Positions 10,701 to 21,738 are shown, counted from the stretch's first letter. The stretch is DNA of 64,000 bases from Talpa occidentalis (GCF_014898055.3 NW_023601433.1:20697641-20761640); one strand, 5' to 3'. Made by a program: numbers and translations. The notes: generated by a model from the letters alone, not told the origin.

Positions 10701-13700
10701 GTCAATTCTTAGGTACCTCCTTCCCTAAACATCTCTCTTATCATCTATTTTTCTTTTTTGGATTAATTTGATATTCAGTGTTTACATCATTATGATGTAT
10801 TGTTACATTACAATACGACAACTTTTTTTTAAATTGCTGAGCCTCATAGCAGTATCATATTTTTCTTTGTTTTTTCTGGATAGCTTTGTCTTTCTTGGTG
10901 TTAATAACTGCCTCGTTTCTTTATTTCCTTAGTTTTCTAGGTACTTGTTACAAAGATGTTTCAGATACATCTTTAAAGCCCTTCAGTACTATTTTCTTTT
11001 CTTTTTATTTATGCATACAAGAGCTGGGGTACAGGCCAGAGATGCGGGAGGGTGAGAGGATTCACCAGAGATAGAGCGGGAAACAGAGCAGGTGGATTGA
11101 CTGAAATACACAGGTAAGGGGAGCAGCAGGTGAGACAGGAGAGGTCTGCTGTGCCATGTGGGTTGCTTCCTGGCCGGCTGGAAATGGAACTCGTATTGCA
11201 GAGGCTGCGGATTGCTTTGTAGTGTGGTGCTTAACCCCTTGCTCCACCAGGGAGGTCCCTCAGTACTATTTTCTACATGTTCAAACATTAATATAATCTA
11301 TCAGTTTTTTCCAGTTGACATTTCTGCTTGAGACCACTAGCATATTTCTGTACTCTCGACTGAGTGCTCTCTAGTATTATTTCATAATTTCTGTCCTGAG
11401 ACTCCTGTTGTAGATCCCCTGATTCTTGGAACTCATTTGTTCTTTTTTCTTGACTTACTATTTCATTTTGCTGGAGTAGTTTCTTGATGTGTGGTACATG
11501 AGAATTCCATTTTGAGGCCTTACATATTTGAAAACATCTTATCCTTATCCTTGATTGTTTCTTTGTGTATGGACATCTAGGTTGGAAAAGATTTTTATTT
11601 CAGAATTTTCAAGACATTACTCAGTGGTCCTCTAACTTGTAGTTAGAGGACTTGTAGTGTTTTTCAGGTTTGGAAGTATGATACCATTTTGATATCTTCC
11701 CATTTATTTGATCTCTGTTTATTTTTTCTCATCTTCTCTGGTATAGAACCTTTTCTTTATCTTTGGTGTTTTGGTTTACCTTTGTGGATCTTCATTTAGG
11801 CCATTTTTAGTCATTGTTTTGATGTCTAATAGACTGTTTCAATCTGGGAAGCTTTCTTGTGTTCTTTCTTGGATAATGTCTTCTTTTTCCCCTGTCTTTT
11901 ACTTCCATTCACTGGATAATACATCTATTGTATTGACCTGCCAATTCTTCTGTTTTCTTATTTTTATTCCTTCGGGTTTTCTTCTACCTTTGCTGTTTTA
12001 AGATTTTCCCTGCTTTATCTTCTGGATTTTCTAATGTATCTATATCAGTTATGTTAAAATTTTAATTTCTGGGAGTTTTTGTTCTCAGTTCATGTTTAAC
12101 TTTTAGTGCTCTGAGAATATTAATTATAGTAGTTTTGAAATTTTCTTCTGCTTCTTATATATTTTTCCTCCAAATTTCTTTCCCTTTTCGCTCCCCCCCT
12201 TCCACATTTGAGGCTTTCCTCACTTTCTGAATCATGGCTGGCTGTTCATAGTTAAGGGAAAAGCTCAGTGGGTGTGGTCCAGACTGTTGACTGACTGGTA
12301 GGTAACAATATATTTCATTGTAGTTTGAAATTTATCTCTACTTTTGTTGGGGTACCTAAAATGGCAGTTTTGTGTAGGTGTTTCTCTTGTGCCATTATGT
12401 TTCTATAGAGAAGAGTGATCTAAACTCCTGTCTGGGGGATTTAAGCTTCATAGCGTATCTGAGAACAAGTTAGAGGAAAAACACATCTTTAAGGAGGGAA
12501 AAGAAAGAAAACAGATCATTGTGTAAACCATACACAATAGGGTTAAGTAGTGCTTCTGGAAACTTGTTTTAGGTTTGTGTCTGTGTGAAATAAAGTGACT
12601 GCAGCCACAGTAAGAAACCCAGTTCGAGGGGCCTCCCTGGTGGCGCAGCGGTTGAGCACTGGGCTGCGAAGCTGCCCAGCTGCCCGCAGCCTCTGCAGTG
12701 CCGGTTCGATTCCCGGCCACCGACGAGGGTCCCATGTGTGCGCGCAGACCTCTCCTGCCGTGCCCGCTGCTCCCCTCAGCAGTGTACTTTGTCAGTCTGC
12801 CTGTTCTGCTCCCCGCTCTGGCTCATCCTCCCGTAATTCTGACTGTACCCAGTGCTTGTATAAATAAATAAATCTTTAAAAAAAAAAAAAGAAAGAAAAC
12901 CAGTTTCAGAGCTACAACAGTAGGGATCCAATGGCTTGGAGAGTATTAATAGTAACACTGGCTAACTTTTATTGAGAACTTATATTGCACATGACTTACA
13001 TTTGTTCTTTCTTTTTTTTTAAAGATTTATTTTTTTCATTTATGCATACAAGAACTGGGGTAATGACCAGAGGTGGAAGGTGTATGGGGGGGTGTGTGTA
13101 AGAGAGAGAATTTATCAGAGACATAGTGGGGAGCAGAACAGGTGGATTGACTGAAATACACTGCTGAGGGGAGCAGCGGGTGAGTTAGGAGAGATCTGCT
13201 GCGCCATATGGGTTAGCTCCCTGGCTGGGGGTTGAACTTGTGCTGCAGTGGCTGCTGATAGCTTGATAATGCTGAGACTTCACCCTTTGCACCGCCAGGG
13301 AGGCTTCTTAATATTTATTTTTGTGTGTAGAAGAACTGGGCTGTAGGCCAGAGGTGCAAATTATGCTTCAGACCCAGAAAATCCATTTTCTTTATTTTCA
13401 AAGCAGTATCTAAAATCCCACTGCAAGAGGCCTGAGGCCTGTTTATCTAGTTTTGTGCTATATTGCTCTGCCACTAAGTATATGTGTGATCATAGGCAAG
13501 TTAATTACCCTCTCTGAGTTTGGTTTTCCTTGTTTTTGCAAGTGGGGAATACCAGCTCCTGGCTCCATAAATATTAACTATTAACTTTCATTAAAAGAAG
13601 AATCTCTTTATAGGAGAAGACTACAATTGGTGACTTGAGAACCAGCCATAATAGCTGTTGATGCAATAGAATGAGAATATTGCACATTACTCCCTCTTAA

Positions 13701-16143
13701 AGAGAACAGATAAGGGCATTGGGTGCCATAAAGCCAATAGGTTGGGATTCTTATCCTGGTTCATTATGTTTGTTTAACTTTGAACTGTTACTGTAAGCTA
13801 TTAAAGTACTTTGGGGGAGGGTACAGTTGAATGCATACTGTTTCCCACAGAATTCTGGTATTGGAAAATGTTTTAGATTGATAGTCTAATGTGAAGGGCA
13901 GCATATAAGTAGATATAAACCATCCCAAATTAAAGTAAGAGAGTTTAGCACAGGTAGAATAAGAGTAAATAATAAGTCTATTTTTTCCCTAATTACCATT
14001 GAGACTTGCTTGGTGAATGAATCTGGACCTTTGCTTAGGATAAAATGTAATTGAAATTAAAGTGCTTTATTTTTAAGCTGTGCCCTGATGTATTTGCATG
14101 GTGTGAACAGTTACACCAGTATGCAAATCTGGGACATCTATGTCTAAAAATAATTTTGAAGCACTAGTAGGTAAATTCCCTGTGTATTCATTGATTTACC
14201 TTCAAATAACATGTAATTCAGGAAGAACACAGCAGTGAAGTATAATAACTATGTTCTTCCCTTGCAGTGGGTAATTCCAGAGTTAATTGGTCATACCATT
14301 GTTACTGTATTAATGCTCATTTCATTGCACTGGTTCATCTTCCTTCTCAACTTGCCTGTTGCCACTTGGAATATTTATCGGTGAGTATGGCTAGCTTACT
14401 GTTTTATGCTAGGGCAATTTATCTTTTTTTTTTTTTTTTTTTAAAGATTTATTTATTTATTTATACAAGCACTGGGTACAGTCAGAAGTGCGGGAGGGTG
14501 AGAGAATTCACCAGAGCCAGAGCAGGGAACAGAGCAGGCAGAAGGACCGAAGTACACTGCTGAGGGGAGCAGCGGGCGGCAGGAGAGGTCTGCGCGCCAT
14601 GTGGGACCCTCCTCCGGTGGCCGGGGAGCAGCTGGGGATCGAACTGGCGCTGCAGAGGCTTCAGGCAGCTTGGCAACCCAGCGCTCAACCGCTGCGCCAC
14701 CGGGGAGGCCCTCTTTTTTTTTTTTTTTTTTTTTTTTTAAAGATTTATTTATGCATACAAGAGCTGGGGTACAGGCCAGAGTTGTGGGGGGTGAGGATTC
14801 ACCAGACACAGAGTGGAATACAGAGCAGGCAGATTGACAGAAATACACTGCTGAGGGGAGCAGCAGGTAAGTCAAGAGAGGTCTGCTCTGCCTTGTGGCC
14901 AGCTCCCTGGCTGGGGATCGAACTCATGCTGCAGAGGCTGTGCATAGCTTCATAGGTTGCGTCTTAAACCCTTGCCCCACCAGGGAAGCCCCCCATCTTA
15001 ATTTTTTAAAGATTTATTTTTATGCATACAAGAACTGGGGTGTAGGCCAGAGGTACAAGGGGTGAGAGGATTCACCAGAGACAGAGTGGGGAGTAGAAAA
15101 GGTAGATACTGCTGAGGGGAGCAATGGGTAACATAGGAGAGGTCTGCTGCACCATATGTGGGTTAGCTCCCTGGCTGGGGATCGAACACAGGCCTTGGGG
15201 GTGATAACATTGAGACTTAACCTGCTAGGGCAATTTAAAGAAAATATTGTTTTAATAGCCTTTTCTTCTACAATAAAATGTATGCCAGTCACAAGTGACA
15301 ACAGAATGCTTCATTAAAGCAGCATAAATTCTTGTTTACTTTGTTATACTAGGCAAGTAGCAATTTGCATGGCTCAGCCTACATAAAAACACTTAAAAAC
15401 TGTAATGTTGGGCTTCCCCGGTGGCACAGCAGTTGAGTGCTGGGCTGCGAAGCTGCCCGCAGCCTCTGCAGCACTGGTTCGATCCCCGGCCGCCGCTGAG
15501 GGTCCCACATGGTGCGCAGATCTCTCCTGCTGCGCTCGCTGCTCCCCTCAGCAGTGTACTTCGTCAGTCTGCCTGTTCTGCTTTCCACTCTGGCTCTGGT
15601 GAATTTTCTCACCCTCCCACACTTCTGACTGAACCCAGTGCTTGTATAAATAAATAAATAAATCTTTAAAAAAAAAAAACCAAAAACTGTAATGTTTTAA
15701 ATTTTTTTGAGGTATAATTTGACACACAGCATTATTTAATTTCCAAAAATATGTAATCGTTGTGATGTCTAAAGATGTGGGTGGGACATGTTTATTTCAT
15801 TGTCTTAAATATCCTTTTCCTTTAAGAATTATCAAAAACTTGAGAATGTAAGATACCTGTTACTTATGTCTATAGTTTTTTTTTTTTTTTTTAAGATTTA
15901 TTTATGCATACAAGAACTGGGGTGTAGGACAGAGGTGTGGGGGGTGAGAGGATTCACCAGAGAGGGGAGCAGCAGGGTGAGGGGTGAGGGGAGCAGCAGG
16001 CAAGTCAGGAGAGATCTGCTGTGCCATGTGGGTAGCTCCCTGGCTGGGGCTTGAACATGTGCTGTAGTGGCTGCGGATAGCCTCGTAGTGCTGTGTCTTA
16101 ACTGTTTTCACCACCAGGATGGCCCCATTTCTGTAGTATCTAT

Positions 16144-16174
<31 letters not shown>

Positions 16175-19100
16175 TTCATACATACATACATACATACAAG
16201 CACTGGGTATAGTCAGAAACGTGGGAGGGTGAGAGAATTCACCAGAGCCAGAGCGGGGAGCAGAGCAGGCAGAAGGACCGAAGCACACTGCTGAGGGGAG
16301 CAGCGGGCGGCAGGAGAGGTCTGCACTCCATGTGGGACCCTTCTCCGGTGGCCGGGGAGCAGCCGGGGCTCAAACCAGCGTTGCAGAGGCTGCGGGCAGC
16401 TTCACAGCCCAGCGCTCAACTGCTGCACCACCAGGGGAGGCCCCATGTCTGTAGTTTTTAATTAGTGTATACGTGGAATGTGCCAAAAAATTTTCATTTT
16501 GAAGCCTGCATATTAGGTAACATCGAATTTTTGACTTAATAAATTTTGGAAGTTTGTTTAAACATAGCTCAATGAAAACACTAATTGTATATAATTTTAT
16601 AGTTTGGCTATTAAACATTGCATATTTTCTTGTAAAGAACTGTGGAATATGGACCTCCCTGGTGGTGCAAGGGGTTAAGACGCAGCCTATGAAGCCAGTC
16701 AGGGAGATACCCACATGGCACAGCAGACCTCTCCTGTCTTGCCCGCTGCTCCCCTCAGCAGTGTATTTCACTCAGTCAGTCTGCCTGTTCTGTTCCCCAC
16801 TCTGTCTCTGGTGAATCCTCTCAACCCCCGCACTCTGGCCTGTACCCCAGCTCTTGTATGCATACATAAATAAATCTTTAAAAAAAAAAAAACCCAAAAT
16901 ATGCTAGTTGAAAAAATCTGACTAAGGCAGAGTAGGATAGTTACCAGAGGACAAATGAGGACACTAAAATTAGAAGGAGATGGATTGCTACTGGAACAGT
17001 TTCAAGTAGACAGTGGTAGTGATGTCTTGAGCAGCACCTATGAGATGGGTCGGGTTTTCAGAGAAGAGCAGGGAAAGAATTTGCTGAAGTGTGGAGGATG
17101 AGGGGAGTGAAAGGGGCCCGGAGTAAACTTGCACATCGTGCTTCCCAAATAATTAGATTGAAATCATCCAGATGAGGGTAGTAATAGACACAGCTAGAGA
17201 TCACATTCACAGTCTTCAAATTTGGTCTAAAGAGTTTATAAATATGAGTAGAGTATATTTTTAGTATATTTATAGATTTAAAAAACCAATACCACAATCT
17301 ATTTAGTACACTTCCATCACCCCAAAAGAAGCTCTGTATCCATTAGCACTCACTCCTACTCCCTCCCCATCCCCAACCCTCAGTACCAGTGGTCTGTTTT
17401 CTGTCTCTATACAATTACTTATTCTGGGGCATCCCTGGTGGCGCAAGGGGTTAAGTTGCAGTCTATGAAGCTGTCTGCAGCCTCTGCAGCATGAGTTTGA
17501 TTCCTGGCCAGGGGATCGAACATGGCTTAGCAGACCTCTCCTGACTTGCTTACTGCTCCCCTCAGCAGTGTATTTCAGTAGATCTGCATGTTCTGCTCCC
17601 CGCCCTGTCTCTGGTGAATCCTCTCACCCCTCCACACCTCTGGCCCATACCCCAGTTCTTATATGCATAAATAATCTTTAAAAAGAATTACCTATTCTGG
17701 ACAGATATATTTTATATATTTTATATGTGCTCTTTCATGACTGGCTTTTCACTTACCATATTTTCAAGTTTCATTTTTGTTGTGGTATCTATCAGTACTT
17801 CATTCTTTTTTATTGCTGGATAATTTTCCAATGTATGGATATACTTTTGTTTATTCATTTGTAGTTGATGAACATTTGAGTTGTTTCCACTTTTTGGTTC
17901 TTGCTGTGATTCTCTCATGAACATTCATGTGCAAGTTTTTGTTCGGGTGTATTTTTTTATTTCTCCTAAGAGTGGAAAGTTAACTTTATTTAACCTTTAG
18001 AGGAACTATTGGAGTATACAAAAGCAGCTACATATTTAATATTCCTGCCAATCGTGCGTGAGGGTTCCGGGTTTTTTAAATGAAAATGTTTCAAAGAATT
18101 TAATAAAATTGCTTTGGCTTTGCAGACCCCTTCACTTGTGTCAAGTGGGAATGAGGCTGTAGGTCTGACCAATTCAGTAGTGGTTGTTTTTTTAAGATTT
18201 GTTTATTTATGCATATAAAAGCTGGTACAGGCCAGAGATGTGGGGGGTGAGAGGATTCACCAGAGACAGAGTGTGGAACAGAACAGGCAGATTGGCTGAA
18301 GTACACTGCTGAGGGGAACAGCGGGCGAGACAGGAGAGGTCTGCTGTGCCATGTGGGTTGCTCCCTGGCCGGCCGGGAATCAAACTCATGCTGCAGAGGC
18401 TGCGGATTGCTTCATAGTGCTGTGCTTAACCCCTTGCGCCACCAGGGAGGCCCCAATTCAGTAGTTTTCTGTAGAGGATGGGTAAAAGGGGGGTCTCTGC
18501 CCGAAATATCCTTTAGAATGTTACTGTGTATGTTTCAGAGGGTAGAAAATTACGCCAAAAATTAGCAGTACTGTATTTTTCAAAGGAAAACTAAGTAGTA
18601 GCCCATGCCATCCTCACAATACTGTCCATATTTGATCTGAATATTTATGCTGATGATTTGATTTTCCTTCTAATATGTGTACATCCTTTAATTTATCAGG
18701 TTCATCATGGTGCCTAGTGGTAACATGGGAGTGTTTGATCCAACAGAAATACATAATCGAGGGCAGCTAAAGTCACACATGAAAGAAGCCATGATCAAGC
18801 TTGGTTTCCATTTGCTTTGTTTTTTCATGTATCTTTATAGGTGAGTATATAGTCCTTGTGACGTATTCAGGATGTCATGTCTCCTTTTAATGTGGTGTAT
18901 AGGATTTTGCATTGACATTGCAGAACATTTGGGGTTTAAAACTTTCTTGTGACTGTGGAAAATTTTTTTTTTTTGTGGGACCCTCGCCGGTGGCTGGGGA
19001 TCGAACTGGCACTGCAGCTCACAACCCAGCGCTCAACCGCTGCGCCACCAGGGGAGGCCCTGGAAATTTTTTTATGTATGCAATTGTATCACCATCCTGT

Positions 19101-21738
19101 CTGACCTATAATAGTTACATTGTGGTATTAGTTATTCTTCAGCTGTTGAGGTTATGAGCATGCTTAAAGCTGTCTTTGCTATTCTTTTCCTGCCCTAATA
19201 TCCACCTGTGAGGTCTCACTGCTTATTATAGGCATTAATACATGTACCTCAAACACTGAACCACTCATGGGTCTCCAGGGCATCAGACCACTGGCAGCAG
19301 CTCTCAATAGCTTCCATCCAACATGGGCTGATCTTTTCTGGAAGTAAGGAATTTAGGTGTGATGCCTATTCTCCAGCATCCTAAGTATCTGTTGGTAAAA
19401 TTATATTGGTCTTCCAGTTACAACAAGTAAGAATTAATTTGAAGGAAGCTGTCAGACACTGGAAGCCTTGTGTAGTTTTGCTTCAAATTTAAATTTATTA
19501 CCTTATGTTGTAAAGATGAACATGCCTCCTTTTCCATTACCTATGAAAGGGCCATAGAATAGAGCCAGAAAGAAGAAAAAATATTGTCATGTAGGTATGT
19601 CTTCATCCTCTCCATCCCTCCAGCTTTCATGCTGTTGGAAAGCAAACTAGAGTGGACAATCCCTGGATCTCAATAACTGGAACTTTCTTTTTTCTTAAAT
19701 TTCCTTTTTTTTTTTTTTTTTTTTTAATTTGTGTCTTTTGCCATATCTTTTTTCATTTTTATTTTTATTTTTTGCATAGAAGAACTGGGGTATAAGTCAG
19801 AGGTACAGTGGGTGAGAGGATTCACCAGAGACAAAGTGGGCGGCAGAACAGGAGGATTTACTGAAATACACTGCAGAGGGGAGCAGTGGGTGAGACAGTA
19901 GAGGTCTGCTGCACCATGTGGGTTAGCTGGTCAGGCTGTAGTGGTGATAACACTGAGACTGAACTAGGCCACCACAGAGGCCCCCTAACTGGAAATAAAA
20001 TTGGAAAAATTCCCATCTGTCTAGAGATTGGTGGAATCTGTGCCTTTGGCATTGCGGTTAGGTGCTAGCCTTAGTGGAATCTGGATTCTACCACTTACTG
20101 TGCACCTGGGGCAAGTTTTTTAACTTCTCTGTGCCATAATTTCTTCATTTGAGAATGGAATAGTAATAGTACCTACCTCATGGGATGGTGATGTGAAATA
20201 AGGGAGATAATGCATGTAAGGCACTTGAGTTTGTGCTACTTATAGTAAACTAAAAAATCTTACAAAAATATTAGCTATTATCATTAATTTGTGCTGTACA
20301 CAGAGTACTTAGTATTGTTAAATTTAGACAACTAATCACTTTTACTGTGGTCTAATATCAGTTATACCATTAGTCATTGTAAGGCTGTTTCTGTGTATTT
20401 TAGTTATTGAGCTCAATAGAGGAAGGCTGATTCTAGCAAAAGGAATTTATAGTTTTGTTACTATTGTTAGCTGTGGAAGTTTATTAATAGAGTATTTATT
20501 GAGTGACTGCTGTGTGTCAGAAACTATGTAAGGCATTGCAGACGACACAAAGGAACAGCACAAAATTCCTGTGTAAAGCTGGGAGTCTGATAATTGCAGT
20601 ACTTAGTTATTATCCTGGATTATGAAAGTGATGCCTGGATTCTCTTGCCATCTTGGTGGAGCCCACAGTTCAATGGAGGAGACCAGCATGTAAAATGAAG
20701 CAAGCAGGGAGATGGCAAACTGTGGAAGGTGACAAACTGCTTTGGGTCAGGAGACTGGCTTCCCAAAGAAGGTGCTTTAAAGCCAGGGTGAAGCCCGAGT
20801 AGAAATTTACTAGGATGAGCTGGGAGGAATGGGAAAGAGGGGTTTTAGGCATATACACAGCATATGCAAAGAGAATTAAAGTTTTTTTATGGGCATGGCA
20901 TTTTTTTTTTTTTTTAAAGATTAATCCATTTATTCATACAAGAACTGGGGTACAGGCCAGAGGTGCAGGGAGTGAGAGGATCCACCAGAGACAGAGTGGG
21001 GAGCAGAACAGGCAGGCTGCGTGAAATACGCTGCTGAGGAGAGCAGTGAGCAAGACAGGAGAGGTCTGCTTCGCCATGCGGGTCAGCTCCCTGGCTGGCT
21101 GGGGATTGAATTCGTGCTGCAGAAGCCACAAACAGCTTCACAGTGCTGTGCTTAACCCATTACGCCACCAGGGAGGCCCCCTGTTTTTTATTTTTTTAAT
21201 TTATGCATACAAGAACTGGGGTGTAGGCCAGAGATACAGGGGGGTGAAAGATTCACCAGAGACAGAGTGGGACACAGAACAGGCAGATTGACAGAAATAC
21301 ACTGCTGAGGAGAGCAGCAGGCAAGGCAGGAGAGGTCTGCTGCGCCATGTGGGTCAGCTCCCTGGCTGGGGATTGAACTCGTGCTGCAGTGACTGCTGGT
21401 AGCTTATTCTTGCTGACTTTAACCCCTGGGCCACCAGGGAGGCCCCTGGCATGTTTTTTTCTAAACTGTAGCCTAACACTAGTTTTAGGTGATATTCTTT
21501 GTCCCCTCCCATACCCCAGTCACTTTATTTTAGAGAAAAAATTAGGGCATTGAGAGACTAATGTGGATATTCTTTCCTTTAGGTTTAAATGATTGTCTTT
21601 TACTCAAATGAGTTCTTTATTAAACCTTTGGGATACAAGTCTCTGGACAGACTAGACATTAGTAACATTCCTAAGAAAATATTAATAACATTAATTTCTT
21701 CTCTCCACAGTATGATTTTAGCTTTGATAAATGACTGA
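4688..21738 (+). CDS. CNIH4: Cornichon homologue 4, complete five-exon CDS
   Basis: The CDS joins 4688-4756, 8474-8542, 14268-14380, 18700-18840 and 21711-21738, 420 bp in all, giving 139 residues plus TGA, the usual CNIH4 length. The protein begins [14 protein letters not shown] and ends MILALIND. It has three hydrophobic segments (about residues 5-24, 55-77 and 118-137). Between the second and third lies the conserved cornichon loop with [17 protein letters not shown]. Cornichons are ER and early-secretory membrane proteins that bind COPII and help export cargo; CNIH4 is linked to export of G-protein-coupled receptors. All internal junctions are GT-AG and every phase closes. The start is the first ATG in the CpG island that opens the recognised N-terminus. 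The next gene, WDR26, is convergent. The identity rests on recognising the whole protein and is near certain. Confidence 0.97.
5785..6000 (+). mobile_element. MIR
   Basis: TGTAGTGGAAAGGCACAAC, later AAAATGGGGGTTG and CACCTAGCACAGTGCCTG match the MIR order. Confidence 0.75.
6330..6592 (-). mobile_element. tRNA-SINE type B
   Basis: Full element in CNIH4 intron 1, flanked by TTAATTTTT / TAATTGTAATTTTT. Confidence 0.88.
8474..8542 (+). CDS. CNIH4: CNIH4 coding exon 2
   Basis: Exactly 23 codons, residues 24-46, from [11 protein letters not shown] to SCCSKLNK. Acceptor ...CATCAG, donor GTAAGA. Both ends fall between codons, so the exon could be skipped without a frameshift; such a product would lose the loop after the first membrane segment. 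Confidence 0.96.
9514..9828 (+). mobile_element. tRNA-SINE type A with extra-tail motif
   Basis: Tail has (CAAA)n, AAATAAAT repeats, then ACATGCCTCTAT and poly(A). Target duplication AAAACTTAAAAGTGA. Confidence 0.92.
9851..10161 (+). mobile_element. tRNA-SINE type A, back to back with the previous copy
   Basis: Inserted in the duplicated target of the SINE at 9514. Target duplication AAGTGAAAAACAG. Confidence 0.92.
10200..10524 (-). mobile_element. tRNA-SINE type A with extra-tail motif
   Basis: Target duplication GATCTATTGAATTCC. The tail on the - strand has AAAATACGTGCCTCTTTAAA. Confidence 0.93.
10998..11256 (-). mobile_element. tRNA-SINE type B
   Basis: Target duplication CTCAGTACTATTTTCT-like, at 10981 and 11258. 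Confidence 0.9.
12629..12890 (+). mobile_element. tRNA-SINE type A with small internal deletions
   Basis: Target duplication AAGAAAMCCAGTTYCA. One extra CTGCC unit in the head. Confidence 0.9.
13012..13306 (-). mobile_element. tRNA-SINE type B
   Basis: Full, diverged element; ends CACCGCCAGGGAGGC. Confidence 0.88.
13307..13357 (-). mobile_element. tRNA-SINE type B 3' fragment
   Basis: Only about 50 bp of the 3' end remain (AGAACTGGGCTGTAGGCCAG), directly abutting the head of the SINE before it. Confidence 0.8.
13440..13575 (+). mobile_element. MIR fragment
   Basis: Core with GGCAAGTTAATTACCCTCTC and GAGTTTGGTTTTCC. Confidence 0.75.
14268..14380 (+). CDS. CNIH4: CNIH4 coding exon 3
   Basis: 113 bp encoding [20 protein letters not shown], then [17 protein letters not shown] and the first two bases of an Arg codon. 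It carries the second membrane segment. Acceptor CTTGCAG, donor GTGAGT. Three minus-strand SINEs begin only about 45 bp after the donor (from 14424), so insertions here come close to the splice site without touching it. Confidence 0.96.
14424..14711 (-). mobile_element. tRNA-SINE type A (first of three in a row)
   Basis: Near-consensus copy whose head abuts the T-tract of the next SINE. Confidence 0.92.
14713..14993 (-). mobile_element. tRNA-SINE type B (second of three)
   Basis: Full element. ATCTT before the first SINE and after this one marks the shared insertion point. Confidence 0.9.
15007..15222 (-). mobile_element. tRNA-SINE type B, head truncated (third of three)
   Basis: Lacks the outer part of the tRNA head. 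The outer duplication TGCTAGGGCAATTTA flanks the whole trio (14407 and 15223). Confidence 0.88.
15410..15680 (+). mobile_element. tRNA-SINE type A
   Basis: Target duplication AAAACTGTAATGTT on both sides. Confidence 0.92.
15880..16125 (-). mobile_element. tRNA-SINE type B
   Basis: Contains an internal GGGGTGAGGGG reduplication. Flanked by ATGTCTATAGTTTTT / ATTTCTGTAGTATCT. Confidence 0.88.
16139..16199. repeat. (TTTA)n / (CATA)n microsatellite
   Basis: Nine or so TTTA units followed by CATA units, grown within the tail of a SINE. Confidence 0.9.
16141..16443 (-). mobile_element. tRNA-SINE type A, same target as previous
   Basis: Long (TTTA)n and (CATA)n tail. Followed by a third copy of the target, ATGTCTGTAGTTTTT. 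Confidence 0.92.
16651..16893 (+). mobile_element. tRNA-SINE type B with B-box deletion
   Basis: About 45 bp covering the B box are missing between GAAGCCAG and TCAGGGAG, so this copy has no intact pol III promoter. Confidence 0.88.
17265..18060 (-). mobile_element. Old L1 3' fragment
   Basis: Reverse complement carries the older L1M-type 3' region (CATTAGCACTCACTCC, then TCAGTACTTCATTCTTTTT and GTTGATGAACATTTGAGTTG on the + strand). Interrupted by the SINE at 17428-17685. Confidence 0.8.
17428..17685 (+). mobile_element. tRNA-SINE type B inside old L1
   Basis: Target duplication AATTACYTATTCTGG. Confidence 0.92.
18184..18454 (-). mobile_element. tRNA-SINE type B
   Basis: Target duplication CCAATTCAGTAGT, 230 bp before CNIH4 exon 4. 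Confidence 0.92.
18700..18840 (+). CDS. CNIH4: CNIH4 coding exon 4
   Basis: 141 bp that completes the split Arg codon and encodes [20 protein letters not shown], then [20 protein letters not shown] and FFMYLY, ending with two bases of a Ser codon. It holds the most conserved cornichon motif and the start of the last membrane segment. Acceptor TTATCAG, donor GTGAGT. The residue after the split Arg is Phe; from memory, many mammals have Tyr here. Confidence 0.96.
18962..19060 (-). mobile_element. Short tRNA-only SINE
   Basis: About 85 bp of tRNA-derived head ending GGGTCCCAC and then directly poly(A) (on the - strand). Flanked by TGGAAATTTTTTT-type repeats. Confidence 0.85.
19683..19985 (-). 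mobile_element. tRNA-SINE type B with unique 3' extension
   Basis: Target duplication TAACTGGAA (19674, 19986). Between the SINE tail and the outer poly(T) lies about 20 bp of unique sequence (TTTGTGTCTTTTGCCATATC). Confidence 0.8.
20085..20235 (+). mobile_element. MIR
   Basis: CTACCACTTACTGTGCACCT, TTAACTTCTCTGTGCC, TACCTACCTCATGGGATGG. Confidence 0.85.
20901..21180 (-). mobile_element. tRNA-SINE type B (first of pair)
   Basis: Head abuts the tail of the next SINE; target ATGGCATTTTTTT on the left. Confidence 0.9.
21183..21446 (-). mobile_element. tRNA-SINE type B (second of pair)
   Basis: Right flank CTGGCATGTTTTTTT repeats the target left of the pair. About 265 bp before CNIH4 exon 5. 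Confidence 0.9.
21711..21738 (+). CDS. CNIH4: CNIH4 terminal coding exon 5
   Basis: 28 bp: one base completing Ser, then MILALIND and TGA at 21736-21738. Acceptor CTCCACAG. The exon continues into the 3'UTR. Confidence 0.95.

Larger units (their letters stand above)
8543..14267 (+). other. CNIH4 intron 2
   Basis: 8543-9500 is featureless AT-rich DNA. 9514-11256 is a SINE cluster. 11290-12240 is T/C-rich and resembles a very old interspersed repeat I cannot name. 13580-14267 has nothing recognised. Confidence 0.8.
14381..18699 (+). other. CNIH4 intron 3
   Basis: The most SINE-dense stretch of the window: nine SINEs plus an old L1 fragment (17265-18060). Short unique stretches remain at 15700-15860, 16900-17260 and 18470-18699. 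Confidence 0.8.
18841..21710 (+). other. CNIH4 intron 4
   Basis: Contains a short SINE, three full SINEs and a MIR. 19065-19670 and 20240-20890 show no gene-like content. Confidence 0.8.

Noticed and set aside
14424..15222. Regularly spaced similar repeats resembling an array
   Set aside because: The units are 220-290-bp SINEs with poly(A) tails and target duplications, not CRISPR or satellite repeats.
15410..15490. tRNA gene-like heads with good A and B boxes
   Set aside because: Each is the 5' part of a SINE with target duplications and an A-tail. None folds as a complete tRNA with matching acceptor ends on both sides.
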